Shown here piece after piece: positions 8,184 to 17,116 of a DNA stretch of 64,000 nucleotides (its first letter is position 1; the number at the start of each line of letters is the position of its first letter). Below the pieces are notes generated by a model. It was not told where the DNA came from and ran no database searches. It saw only the letters and a list, made by a program, of their open reading frames with translations. Origin of the DNA: Daejeonella sp035631395 (GTDB lineage: Bacteria; Bacteroidota; Bacteroidia; Sphingobacteriales; Sphingobacteriaceae); contig DASQIU010000045.1 of NCBI GenBank assembly GCA_035631395.1, forward strand, positions 16,257 through 80,256, in the 5' to 3' direction. Both the position numbers and the translations under genes were made by a program.

Positions 8184-9371
8184 TTAGAAGTTTTTGTTTG
8201 TTATTCGGCCATTTTCTATCGATAAAATTGTAGAAAAACCATCTTGAAGTATAAAATCGGCCGGCTGCTGATGCTCTAAAGGCCGGGTCAGGATGAATTT
8301 ATAAGAGCTGGCATCTAAAGTTTCATAACCAAAATAGTTTTCCAGGTCCCCCAGATCTTCTACCAGGTAGGTATAAGAAACAGAACGACGATCATTATTT
8401 AACTCCTGCAGCGCAATCAAACCAATATCACTTTGGTAGCTGATGGTTCCTAAATTGATCTGGGCATTTTTGATCAGGATGTGAAAATGGCGCTTATCAT
8501 TTTGGGGGATTATTGAGTAATCCGCTTCGGTTTCCTGTTGATAGGTATTATTGGCAATACATTCTAATCCCGATAGGATGGCCCGGAAGATAAATTTACG
8601 AATATGCTGTTTTTCCGGATCATGGGCATAACTGCCTGCTTCGATCAAAATGGTGCTGGTGCCAGCTGCCTGAAAATTATCGCCAAAGGCCCGGGATTCA
8701 TACTCATCACTAAATCGGGCGGTATGATTGGGTAAAACCTGTTGCAGCTTTTTATAAGTATAGCTGATGACTTGCATGGCTTTCTGCCGAACCGGATTTA
8801 CGGAAACGGCCTCATCAAAAGGAGGGGCCAGTAGAGAAATTGTTGCGGGCAAGCCACTTTTTCCCGCCGACCAAACCGGACCCTGATCGTGCAGATTAAA
8901 GCCAAATTCCGGCTGTATTTCATCCCGGAGTTTACGCAATAAGCGACCTTCAGGACTTTGCTGATGCTTAAAATCTCGGTTAATATCTATTCCCTGTGCA
9001 TTGCGGCGTGTAAAAATCTCAGCTCCATCCGGGTTTACCATGGGTAAGATGTATAAGGTGCAATTTTCTAAAATAGCCTGACGCAAGGGATTAAACTCAT
9101 CATCGGCTACTAAAAAATTGAAAAAATCAAATAAAGCCATGGTTGCTGTTGGCTCATCGCCATGCATCTGGCTCCATAAAAAAATGCGTTTTTTACCGGT
9201 TCCAACTTTCACCAGAGAGATGGAACGTCCTTCTACCGATTGGCCAACCTCCCTTAAATGAAATATTTCCGGATTTAATTTTTTTAATAGATTTTGCAGA
9301 TCGGCATGCTTGAAAAAACGGTTATTCAGAGCGCTTTCGCGATATTGTTCAAAACGGGTGATTATTTCCAT
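8184..9371 (-). CDS. M14-family zinc carboxypeptidase
   Basis: From the ATG at 9371 the product is 395 residues. The zinc and catalytic pattern of M14 peptidases is visible: H-G-D-E in SQMHGDEPTATMALF, arginines in NPDGAEIFTRRNAQGIDINRDF, a third zinc histidine in GFNLHDQ, and the catalytic glutamate in TILIEAGSY. A C-terminal domain of about 130 residues has no recognised role. A frame 20 codons longer exists, but those codons lie inside the module A repeat at 9401-9425, so the inner start is preferred. No signal peptide is visible from the chosen start, so the enzyme is probably cytoplasmic. Confidence 0.85.
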   Translation of the reverse strand: MEIITRFEQYRESALNNRFFKHADLQNLLKKLNPEIFHLREVGQSVEGRSISLVKVGTGKKRIFLWSQMHGDEPTATMALFDFFNFLVADDEFNPLRQAILENCTLYILPMVNPDGAEIFTRRNAQGIDINRDFKHQQSPEGRLLRKLRDEIQPEFGFNLHDQGPVWSAGKSGLPATISLLAPPFDEAVSVNPVRQKAMQVISYTYKKLQQVLPNHTARFSDEYESRAFGDNFQAAGTSTILIEAGSYAHDPEKQHIRKFIFRAILSGLECIANNTYQQETEADYSIIPQNDKRHFHILIKNAQINLGTISYQSDIGLIALQELNNDRRSVSYTYLVEDLGDLENYFGYETLDASSYKFILTRPLEHQQPADFILQDGFSTILSIENGRITNKNF

Positions 9372-9400
9372 AACGCCGCTAATGTAGAAATTTGTGAGGA

Positions 9401-9526
9401 CGTTTGTCGTTTTTCGTCCATCCTCTATCACTTTCTCTTATGAATTCGGATACTTCTTGAAATTCGTTCTTTTTGTCTTATCGACTAAGAATTTGTGTGA
9501 ATTCGTCTAATTCGGTGTTTATCTCA
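9401..9526 (+). repeat. Intergenic repeat, modules A and C
   Basis: Module A (9401-9425) contains GTCGTTTTTCGTCCATC, also found at 12538-12554 and inverted at about 23642-23665. Module C (about 9465-9526) contains GAATTCGTCTAATTCGGTG and ends in GTTTAT. Module B is missing here. Confidence 0.6.
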
Positions 9527-9527
9527 T

Positions 9528-9553
9528 AAAAAAAGGCTGCCTTTTGGGCAGCC
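9528..9553 (-). terminator. Terminator of the S9 peptidase gene
   Basis: On the minus strand GGCTGCC-CAAAA-GGCAGCC is followed by seven T residues. Confidence 0.85.
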
Positions 9554-9575
9554 CGTGCTATTAATATTTGATTTT

Positions 9576-12425
9576 TTATTTATCGGCAGCTTGAGGGGTG
9601 GCAATTTCAAAACCCCAGTTACGGCCTTTTTCTGTGGCTGGAACGCCTTTTTCCATCCATACCGGAGCTGGTTTTCCTTTCAGGTAATGATCAAAAAACT
9701 GTTGTTCGCGGATCTGGATATCTTTTCTGTTCTGACGTAAAACCAGGTTATGAGCTTCATTATTATAGTTCAGCATCCAAACCGGTTTACTCAGACGGCG
9801 CAAGGCAGTGAACATTTCAATACCCTGATACCATGGTACGGCTCCATCGGCATCATTGGCCATAATTACTACCGGAGTATTTACATTCGGTAAATGGAAT
9901 AAAGGTGAGTTTTCGATATATAACTCGGGTTTTTCCCATAAAGTAGCACCAATGCGGCTTTGTGTTTTCTCATATTGAAACTGACGGTTCATACCAGTTT
10001 CCCAACGAATACCACCATACGCCGAAGTCATGTTTACTACCGGAGCGCCGGCCCAGGCTGCAGCATACATATTGGTTCGGGTAATGAGGTGCGCTACCTG
10101 ATAACCGCCCCAGCTTTGACCCTGGATACCGATTTTGCTGCCATCTACCCAAGGATTCTTTTTTAAGGCTTCTACTCCTGAATTGATAAATTCTTCAGCA
10201 GAACGACCCGGATAACCGGTTTCATAGCTGATATCGGGTGTGAAAACCAGGTAACCATTACTCACAAAATAAGTGATATTTAAGCGAGATGGAGTAGGCG
10301 CCGGAGCCGTATAATTATATAAACCGTCTGATACCTTCTCATAGAAGTAAACGATCATCGGGTATTTTTTTGCCGGATCAAAATCCTCAGGTTTATATAA
10401 AACACCTTCGGATGTATAGCCTTTTGGCGTAGTCCATTTAACCAGTTCGGCGGTACCCCAGTTGTAATTGCTTTGCTGTGGGTTGGTGGCGCTTAATTTG
10501 GTTTCTTTTTTGAAATCAGCAGAAATGTAAACATCAGGTGAAGCCTGGAAGTTGGATTTTTCATAGATCATTACCACTGCATTGCCGGCTTGCTCGGCAC
10601 GTGTGTAATTGTATTTATCCATGATCACCAGCTCCGGATTTTTCTGATCACTGATGTTCTTTTTGTACCAGCCATTTTCTTTGGATACGTTATTAAAGGC
10701 TTCCAGCCATAAAGGCTTCTGCGAATTAATAAAGCGCTCTTTAGAATTGAGGCTGTTGTATCTGAAAGTAATTTTCTGAGCTCTGCCTATTCCGTTGGTC
10801 AGGTTTTTATGCTGGCCATTTTCCGGGTTGAAGCTCCAGATATCATAACGATCGTAAATCAAAACGTTTTGGTCATTTTGAGTCCAACCGGCCTGGCCGT
10901 AAGGGCTAGGATCATCGGGTACATCATTATCTTCCTGATAAAACTTGATATCCATGCCGGCATTTAAATGAACCTGTTTGCCACCTTTTACTGAATAGGC
11001 ATACCAGTTGCTATTGGCCCGGTCATACCAGGTAACATAGCTTGCATTAGGCGACATGCTGGCAAAACCACGAACTTTTGAAGCAATTTGTTTGCGACTT
11101 CCATCAATGGTAGAAACCAGGTAAATATTCCGTTGGGTAGAACCCGTCCATTGCATTTCTACGCGGTTGCCAAAATCGGTGCTTGCTAAAGCAAACTCAG
11201 CATTTCCTTCATTGCCCAATTGTACATCGGTTACTTGCTCATCGGCCAATTGAATTATTTTGGAAGAAGCTGCTTTAGGGTAAATTACCGCCATATAGTT
11301 GCGCTTCAGATCACGATCCAGGTTTTTCAACTGCATAGGTTGCAGATAATCATCCTTATAGTTCCAGATATCTACTTTGGCTACTTCAAAATCAACAATG
11401 GTGGTGTCTTTAGGCGCCTGAATAGGGGCGGTGCCGAAAAACAGTTTTTCGCCATTTTTGCTGAAGGAGATTTTTCCATCGCCGCTAATGCTCCATTTGG
11501 TTGGCATACCTGAGGTACTGCGGTCGGCAATAACGCGGGCGCTATCTTGTCCGGAGCTGAAATAATATAGTTTGTAGAATTTCTGTAAGGCTTTAGCCGG
11601 ATCCTTTTCTGAAGCAAAGGCTAATTGGCTGCCGGTTTCGTCAAAGGCCAGGTTTTTATACTGACCTTTTCCAGAACTGATTTTAGTTAAATGAGCTTTT
11701 TCAATATCATAGAGATATAAACCAGGAAGATTTTCAGTGTCTTTTTTGGCTCCGGTGCTTACAAAGGCAAGCAGTTTGCCATTTTTGCTCAGAATATAAT
11801 CGGTTACATATTTAAAGGTTTTTTCCTGACCGCTTTTCAGATTGCGAAGTGTCAGATCAGTACCTTCGGCAGCAGCCGTAGCAGAACCTCCTTCATCATC
11901 AGCAAAATAGAAATCAGCATCTACTTTACCTTCCGCTTTCTTCTTAGCGGTATCGGCCGCAGGAGCTTTATCCAATAAATAAGCCACATAGCCGGAAGCT
12001 TTTTCAGGTAGTTTGTATGATTTTACCCGACCAACTTTCCAAACGGCGCTGGTTTCCAGACTTACAATGCCCAGACTGTCTTTGGGCATATTGTCGGCTT
12101 TGGCTTTTTTAATTTTCGCCTGACGGGTTTCCTTATAAAAAGGCTTAATCAGGAAAACAGAGAATTTAGAATCTTCTGTAAACTGAGCAGCAGGAACCCG
12201 GGGAACTGTTAAGGACTTTTTGTTTTTCAGGTTCGAAATAACCAGTCGGGCATCGCCTTCCTGCTGAGCTACGGAATACATAGCCCAAAGTCCGTCATTG
12301 CTGATTCGTTTGCTGGCAATGCTTTCCCAGCTATCGTAAACTGAATGATCTAAAGGCTTCTTCGACTGGGCTAATACCCAAGCCGGTAAAGAAGCGATTG
12401 TGAAAAAAAGTATGAGTTTTCTCAT
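9576..12425 (-). CDS. S9-family (prolyl oligopeptidase-like) serine peptidase, exported
   Basis: A 949-residue protein. A signal peptide (MRKLILFFTIASLPAWVLAQ) is cleaved probably after Ala19. A long region of repeated beta-propeller-like sequence follows, and the last 260 residues form an alpha/beta hydrolase. The catalytic triad is likely Ser771 in GQSWGGY, Asp860 in NDADGAVPW and His892 in NNEAHNL. Relatives cut peptides or remove dipeptides in the periplasm; specificity is not readable. It is longer than DPP4-type enzymes because of the extended propeller. The gene has its own terminator and a repeat-filled 300-bp upstream gap. Confidence 0.9.
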   Translation of the reverse strand: MRKLILFFTIASLPAWVLAQSKKPLDHSVYDSWESIASKRISNDGLWAMYSVAQQEGDARLVISNLKNKKSLTVPRVPAAQFTEDSKFSVFLIKPFYKETRQAKIKKAKADNMPKDSLGIVSLETSAVWKVGRVKSYKLPEKASGYVAYLLDKAPAADTAKKKAEGKVDADFYFADDEGGSATAAAEGTDLTLRNLKSGQEKTFKYVTDYILSKNGKLLAFVSTGAKKDTENLPGLYLYDIEKAHLTKISSGKGQYKNLAFDETGSQLAFASEKDPAKALQKFYKLYYFSSGQDSARVIADRSTSGMPTKWSISGDGKISFSKNGEKLFFGTAPIQAPKDTTIVDFEVAKVDIWNYKDDYLQPMQLKNLDRDLKRNYMAVIYPKAASSKIIQLADEQVTDVQLGNEGNAEFALASTDFGNRVEMQWTGSTQRNIYLVSTIDGSRKQIASKVRGFASMSPNASYVTWYDRANSNWYAYSVKGGKQVHLNAGMDIKFYQEDNDVPDDPSPYGQAGWTQNDQNVLIYDRYDIWSFNPENGQHKNLTNGIGRAQKITFRYNSLNSKERFINSQKPLWLEAFNNVSKENGWYKKNISDQKNPELVIMDKYNYTRAEQAGNAVVMIYEKSNFQASPDVYISADFKKETKLSATNPQQSNYNWGTAELVKWTTPKGYTSEGVLYKPEDFDPAKKYPMIVYFYEKVSDGLYNYTAPAPTPSRLNITYFVSNGYLVFTPDISYETGYPGRSAEEFINSGVEALKKNPWVDGSKIGIQGQSWGGYQVAHLITRTNMYAAAWAGAPVVNMTSAYGGIRWETGMNRQFQYEKTQSRIGATLWEKPELYIENSPLFHLPNVNTPVVIMANDADGAVPWYQGIEMFTALRRLSKPVWMLNYNNEAHNLVLRQNRKDIQIREQQFFDHYLKGKPAPVWMEKGVPATEKGRNWGFEIATPQAADK

Positions 12426-12532
12426 ATTATCTAGGTGATTTTTTAATAAAGCTAAATATGCTGAATTTCTGATAGAAGATGCGGATAGCTATTAAAAATA
12501 TTACAATGGGTGGATGGTGTTGATTGTGAATC

Positions 12533-12688
12533 GTCCGTCGTTTTTCGTCCATCGTCTCTTTTGCTTATCGGTTGATGGTTTTGACGTTTAATTGATCCCG
12601 AAAAATCACTAATCCTAATTCAGACAATTTAACCTTAGGCAAAATCAATTCGTGTTCATTCGTCAATTCGTAAAATCAGTGTTTATAA
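12533..12688 (+). repeat. Composite intergenic repeat, modules A-B-C
   Basis: The order is the same as at 3730-3890: module A (12533-12556, GTCGTTTTTCGTCCATCG), module B (12598-12630, AATCCTAATTCAGACAATTT) and module C (12640-12688, ending GTTTAT). The 12426-12735 gap holds only this repeat and the yidC terminator. Confidence 0.65.
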
Positions 12689-12715
12689 AAAAAGCTGCCT
12701 TTGTGGGGGCAGCTT
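12687..12715 (-). terminator. yidC terminator
   Basis: On the minus strand AAGCTGCC and GGCAGCTT pair around CCCACAAA and run into a T tract. Confidence 0.85.
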
Positions 12716-12735
12716 CTCATCTTTAATTTTAATTT

Positions 12736-14568
12736 TTATTTTTTCTTGGTGGCAGCTTGTTGTTGCTGTTGGCGCATATAGTCTTCCATGCGTTTTTGGA
12801 AACCACCTTTCTTTTTCTCTGAAGTAGGTTTCTTTTTATTTTCCTGGATTTGGGCGTGGATTTTGGTATCGTCCACAAACATGCGAATGATATATTGCTG
12901 AGCAAAAGTTAACATGTTGGCCAGGAAATAGTAATAGTTTAAGCCGGCTGGATAGCTGTTAAGCACTCCGAAGAAAATAATCGGGGTAATATAACCGATA
13001 TATTTCATTTGGCCGGTTGCCCCTGAAACCTGGTTATTGAAATAGGTATAAATCAGCGTAGAAATGGTCATCAGCACGCACATTAAACTGATATGATCTC
13101 CTAAAAATGGTAATGAAAAACCTAATTTGATAAATCCATCATAGGTTGATAAATCATTCATCCACAGGAAACTCTCCTGGCGTAATTCAAACAAGTTAGG
13201 GAAGAAGAAGAAGAAGGCCATGATGATTGGCAATTGCAATAACATCGGCAAACAACCTCCCAGCGGATTTACTCCGGCCTGTTTGTACAGTTTCAGGTAT
13301 TCCTGTTGTAAAAGGGTAGGGTTATCATCGCCAACTTTGGTCTTGATCTCTTCCATTTCAGGTTTTAAAACCCGCATTTTGGCCATAGAGAGATAAGATT
13401 TATAAGTAAGCGGGAATAAAACCACTTTTAACAGGATGGTTAAGGCCAGAATAATCCAACCATAATTCCAGTTAAAACCTTGCAGGAAATCAAAAATAGG
13501 CAGTACCGCAAAACGATTGATATATTTTAAAGGCCAGTAACCCAAATCAATTTGTTTCTCAATTTCATAGCCCTGTGCTTTTAAAGTGTTGAATTTATTA
13601 GGGCCGAAATAAAACTCCATCGGATAAGTGCTCATATCCTGACGGCTAAATGGCAATTGCATATTGGCCTTAAATCCTTTTACCACATCTTTTTGAGGCA
13701 AAGTATTTACAGCAATGGTGCTACCTTTATCAAATCCGTTTTTGGCAACCAGTACATTAGAGAAAAAGTGCTGTTTGAAGGATATCCATTGGATATTGTC
13801 ATCGCTCAGATCTTTTTTATCATCTTTAGATACGCTTAAATGGTCAACGGAACCACTTACTGATTTGAAATAAGCTGTAGAATAGCGGTGCTCACTAGTA
13901 ATATCTTTTTCTTTTTGTTTTAAGATGGCTTCCCAATTCAGAATCAAGTGTTGTTGGGTAGGAACAATCACATCCTGCATTCCTTTGGTTACAATGGTAA
14001 AGCCTACTTTATAGCTATCGCCTTTTAAAGTATAGATATAATCGATGTATTTCCCTTCGGCATAGCTCAAACGCATGGTCAATGAGCTGGAATCCTGGTT
14101 ACTAACGCTCAGTGAAGGAACTGAAGACTGGAAATACAGATCGTTGGTATTAATATTCTTACCGGCAGCGCCAAAAACTAAACCGAATTTGCTGTCAGCC
14201 TCATCAAACATTACCACAGGTTTCTGGTCGAATGTTTTGTATTTTTTTAAGAGTACCGAAGCAACGCGTCCGCCTTTAGGGCTGATACTTATTTTTACTA
14301 AATCATTTTCTAAGATAACAGGCGTATTGCTGCCGCCATGTGCCGCTCCAAAAGGGCCAGTTAAAACAGCAGAATCAATAGCTACCTTGGCCATACGGGT
14401 GGTATCCAGCGTGGCTGCTTTTGCCGGTTGTTTGTCGGCAACCCGGGCAATGGAGTCTTGAACTTCTCTTTCTCTTTTAATCTCCTGCTCTGAGGGTTTC
14501 AGGAAAAATGTAGAGCCTACTAAAATGATCAGGATCAAAAAGAGGCCTGTAAACGTATTTCTATCCAT
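12736..14568 (-). CDS. yidC: Membrane protein insertase YidC
   Basis: At 610 residues this is the Bacteroidota/Gram-negative long form. An N-terminal membrane anchor (NTFTGLFLILIILVGSTFFL) is followed by a periplasmic beta-sandwich domain to about residue 355, then the conserved five-helix insertase core with GWIILALTILLKVVLFPLT, a KPEMEEIKTK loop and GGCLPMLLQLPI. The C-terminal tail is lysine and glutamine rich, fitting ribosome contact. It inserts inner membrane proteins with or without SecYEG. It starts 31 bp after pyrG on the same strand, so the two probably share a transcript. Confidence 0.97.
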   Translation of the reverse strand: MDRNTFTGLFLILIILVGSTFFLKPSEQEIKREREVQDSIARVADKQPAKAATLDTTRMAKVAIDSAVLTGPFGAAHGGSNTPVILENDLVKISISPKGGRVASVLLKKYKTFDQKPVVMFDEADSKFGLVFGAAGKNINTNDLYFQSSVPSLSVSNQDSSSLTMRLSYAEGKYIDYIYTLKGDSYKVGFTIVTKGMQDVIVPTQQHLILNWEAILKQKEKDITSEHRYSTAYFKSVSGSVDHLSVSKDDKKDLSDDNIQWISFKQHFFSNVLVAKNGFDKGSTIAVNTLPQKDVVKGFKANMQLPFSRQDMSTYPMEFYFGPNKFNTLKAQGYEIEKQIDLGYWPLKYINRFAVLPIFDFLQGFNWNYGWIILALTILLKVVLFPLTYKSYLSMAKMRVLKPEMEEIKTKVGDDNPTLLQQEYLKLYKQAGVNPLGGCLPMLLQLPIIMAFFFFFPNLFELRQESFLWMNDLSTYDGFIKLGFSLPFLGDHISLMCVLMTISTLIYTYFNNQVSGATGQMKYIGYITPIIFFGVLNSYPAGLNYYYFLANMLTFAQQYIIRMFVDDTKIHAQIQENKKKPTSEKKKGGFQKRMEDYMRQQQQQAATKKK

Positions 14569-14599
14569 TTCTAATTATTCGATATTGCTAAATCTGCAA

Positions 14600-16210
14600 T
14601 TACTTCTTTTTAACATGATTTAAAGAAGCGGCGACAAAGTTAACAAAAAGTGGATGCGGATTATCAACTGTTGATTTTAATTCGGGATGGAATTGTGCGG
14701 CAATAAAAAATGGATGATCTTTGAGCTCCATAATTTCCACCAGGTTGTTTTCCGGATTTATTCCCGAGGCAATCATGCCCGCCTGTTCATATTGTTTTAA
14801 ATAGCTGTTATTAAACTCATAACGATGGCGGTGGCGTTCTGAGATCTGGCTTTTGCCATAAATAGCTTCGGCTTTGCTGCCCTGCTTTAAATGGCAGGAA
14901 TAAGCTCCGAGACGCATGGTACCACCTTTATTTTTAATTTTTTTCTGTTCTTCCATCATGGAAATAACCGGATGTGGGGTATTTTCGTCCATTTCGGTAC
15001 TCTGTGCACCTTCTAATCCCAGTTTATTCCGGCCAAATTCAACTACAGCACATTGCATGCCCAGGCAAATCCCGAAAAACGGAATATTGTGTTCCCGAAC
15101 ATATTTTATCGCTTCAATTTTGCCTTCCACACCACGGCTTCCAAAACCAGGGGCTACTAATACACCATCCAAGCCTTTTAATTTTTCGGCGACATTTTCC
15201 TCATTTATGCCTTCTGAGTGGATAGATTTTACCTGAACTTTACATTCATTTTTAGCTCCGGCATGAATAAATGCCTCAGATATGGACTTATAAGCATCGG
15301 GTAGTTCTACATATTTTCCAATCAAGCCAATTTTTACTTCGGCAGAAGAATTTTTCAAGCGGCTTAAATAGTCTTTCCAGCTTTGCATGTCCGGCTCATT
15401 TTTGTGCGGCATTTTCAGCTTGGTTAACACGGTTTTATCCAGTTGTTCTTTCAGCATTAGCATGGGCACATCATAAATGGTTGGCGCATCTATAGATTCA
15501 ATAACCGCATTGATGTTTACATTACAGAAAAGGGCGATTTTTTTGCGCAGCTCCTGCGATAAATGATGCTCAGTACGACAAACCAATATATCAGGCTGAA
15601 TGCCATATTCCAGTAACATTTTTACCGAGTGCTGCGTAGGTTTGGTTTTCAGTTCGCCGGCGGCCGCCAAAAACGGAACCAGGGTTAAATGGATAACCAG
15701 TGAGCTGCTAGATCCCAGTTCCCAGCGCATTTGCCTTACTGCTTCAATAAAGGGTAAAGATTCAATATCGCCAACAGTACCGCCTAACTCGGTAATTACG
15801 ATATCATAATTTCCGGTTTCTCCCAGTATACGCATGTTGCGCTTAATTTCATCGGTAATATGAGGTACCACCTGAACGGTTTTACCCAAATAAGCACCTT
15901 CGCGTTCCTTTTTGATCACATTTTGGTAAATGCGGCCGGTAGTAATGTTGTTGGCCTGGGAGGTAGCCGTATTCAGAAAACGCTCATAATGTCCTAAATC
16001 CAGATCTGTTTCGGCTCCATCTTCAGTAACATAACATTCTCCATGCTCATAGGGATTTAAGGTTCCCGGATCAATATTGATATAGGGATCAAACTTTTGA
16101 ATGGTTACGCGGTAGCCACGGGCCTGAAGTAATTTGGCTAATGAAGCGGAAATAATACCTTTTCCTAACGACGAAGTAACGCCGCCCGTAACAAAAATGT
16201 ATTTGGTCAT
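14600..16210 (-). CDS. pyrG: CTP synthase
   Basis: A 536-residue protein with both CTP synthase domains. The amidoligase domain begins TKYIFVTGGVTSSLGKGI and carries the P-loop. The glutamine amidotransferase domain has FFGICLGMQ with the nucleophilic cysteine and ends with FHPEL holding the catalytic histidine and glutamate. It converts UTP to CTP using glutamine and ATP. It is the first gene of a probable pyrG-yidC operon, with a TACTTTTG core 72 bp upstream. Confidence 0.97.
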   Translation of the reverse strand: MTKYIFVTGGVTSSLGKGIISASLAKLLQARGYRVTIQKFDPYINIDPGTLNPYEHGECYVTEDGAETDLDLGHYERFLNTATSQANNITTGRIYQNVIKKEREGAYLGKTVQVVPHITDEIKRNMRILGETGNYDIVITELGGTVGDIESLPFIEAVRQMRWELGSSSSLVIHLTLVPFLAAAGELKTKPTQHSVKMLLEYGIQPDILVCRTEHHLSQELRKKIALFCNVNINAVIESIDAPTIYDVPMLMLKEQLDKTVLTKLKMPHKNEPDMQSWKDYLSRLKNSSAEVKIGLIGKYVELPDAYKSISEAFIHAGAKNECKVQVKSIHSEGINEENVAEKLKGLDGVLVAPGFGSRGVEGKIEAIKYVREHNIPFFGICLGMQCAVVEFGRNKLGLEGAQSTEMDENTPHPVISMMEEQKKIKNKGGTMRLGAYSCHLKQGSKAEAIYGKSQISERHRHRYEFNNSYLKQYEQAGMIASGINPENNLVEIMELKDHPFFIAAQFHPELKSTVDNPHPLFVNFVAASLNHVKKK

Positions 16211-16281
16211 AATATTTAAAGGGTTTTCTCTGGGAATTTTATGCTCTTTTTCAGCAAAAAATCGTCATTTTGTACGGGATT

Positions 16282-16289
16282 CAAAAGTA
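16282..16289 (-). promoter_or_regulatory. pyrG promoter core TACTTTTG
   Basis: An exact TAnnTTTG match on the minus strand, leaving a leader of roughly 65 bases before the pyrG ATG. Confidence 0.5.
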
Positions 16290-16368
16290 AGAATTTTTTC
16301 CGGAATGCACCCTCTTGTGAGAAAATAAGGTTTTGTGGAAAAAGAAAAAACGGGAGTTTTTTATATTT

Positions 16369-16396
16369 AAAAAGCCCCATTTATAGGGGCTTTTTA
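16369..16396. terminator. Bidirectional terminator-like hairpin
   Basis: AAAAAGCCCC and GGGGCTTTTT form a perfect 10-bp stem with a short loop. It lies between the start of pyrG and the end of the small ORF at 16482-16610, and would stop minus-strand transcripts from the right. Confidence 0.8.
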
Positions 16397-16481
16397 AACT
16401 ACACAATTAAATAACACCCGCAACCTTACTGCTATTAGCCAAAACGGATGTTATATCTTTAAACTGTCAAATTCCAAAATA

Positions 16482-16610
16482 TCATTCAAACAGTTGTTTT
16501 AATAGAACCAAGAGAAAAATAATGCCCAAGATGATATCCAAGTATTTGAATCTGTTTTTTTGAACCGATGGTATAAAAAATTTGGTAAACACGGCCTGAA
16601 TTGTTTTCAT
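16482..16610 (-). CDS. Possible small single-pass membrane protein (42 aa)
   Basis: An ATG at 16610 opens 42 codons ending in TGA. The peptide starts MKTIQAVFTKFFIPSVQKNR, then LDIILGIIFLLVLLKQLF forms one transmembrane helix after a basic stretch, the normal orientation for a small inner membrane protein. A terminator-like hairpin lies downstream at 16369-16396. No family is recognised, and codon evidence is limited at this length. Confidence 0.4.
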   Translation of the reverse strand: MKTIQAVFTKFFIPSVQKNRFKYLDIILGIIFLLVLLKQLFE

Positions 16611-16679
16611 ATTAGTCTGTAATTACATATAAAGCCAAGTTGGGTTGCTTTGGGTTTCAATAAATCGAATCACAGCAGT

Positions 16680-16961
16680 TTAAGTTCTTTTTACAAACTT
16701 GTGAAAGGTGCTTATATCGCCATCTTTCGTTTTCTCTTGATAAATCAAATCCAGATTATTTTCTTCAAATTTTTGAAAGAAATCATCCCACTCTATTTCC
16801 TCCAAATCATCATTATGAGTGCTGTGCTGAGGAAAATGGATACGCAGAATACCTTCATCTGTATTACTGCCCGTTCCTTTTACTTTAGCCGGCACTGCCT
16901 TGCGGGAATTTGCCCACTCTTTAATTTGTTGATGATCGTGGGTTTGATAGGTCTGGTTCAT
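16680..16961 (-). CDS. Small conserved hypothetical protein (often mislabelled 1,4-alpha-glucan branching enzyme)
   Basis: A 93-residue acidic protein. The pattern H-D-H-Q-Q-I-K-E-W near the N terminus, then KAVPAKVKGTG, GILRIHFP, LEEIEWDDFFQKFEENNLDLIYQEKT and a closing FHKFVKR matches a small family I know from many bacteria, in which databases often transfer a wrong branching-enzyme name. Nothing in it resembles a glycosidase. Its function is unknown. It is divergent from the helicase gene at 17117 and has no obvious operon partner except the small ORF downstream. Confidence 0.75.
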   Translation of the reverse strand: MNQTYQTHDHQQIKEWANSRKAVPAKVKGTGSNTDEGILRIHFPQHSTHNDDLEEIEWDDFFQKFEENNLDLIYQEKTKDGDISTFHKFVKRT

Positions 16962-17116
16962 AAATCAAGCTTTTTAAATACAATAACTACCCGAATGGTA
17001 ATTTGTTTAGAGGATTACAAAGGCATTGAAAATGAAGTATCTGAATGGGGTTTTGAAAAAATACCAGCAATTTGTTTAGTTTTGTCTGATAGGTTATCAA
17101 ATTTTATTCTTTTACA

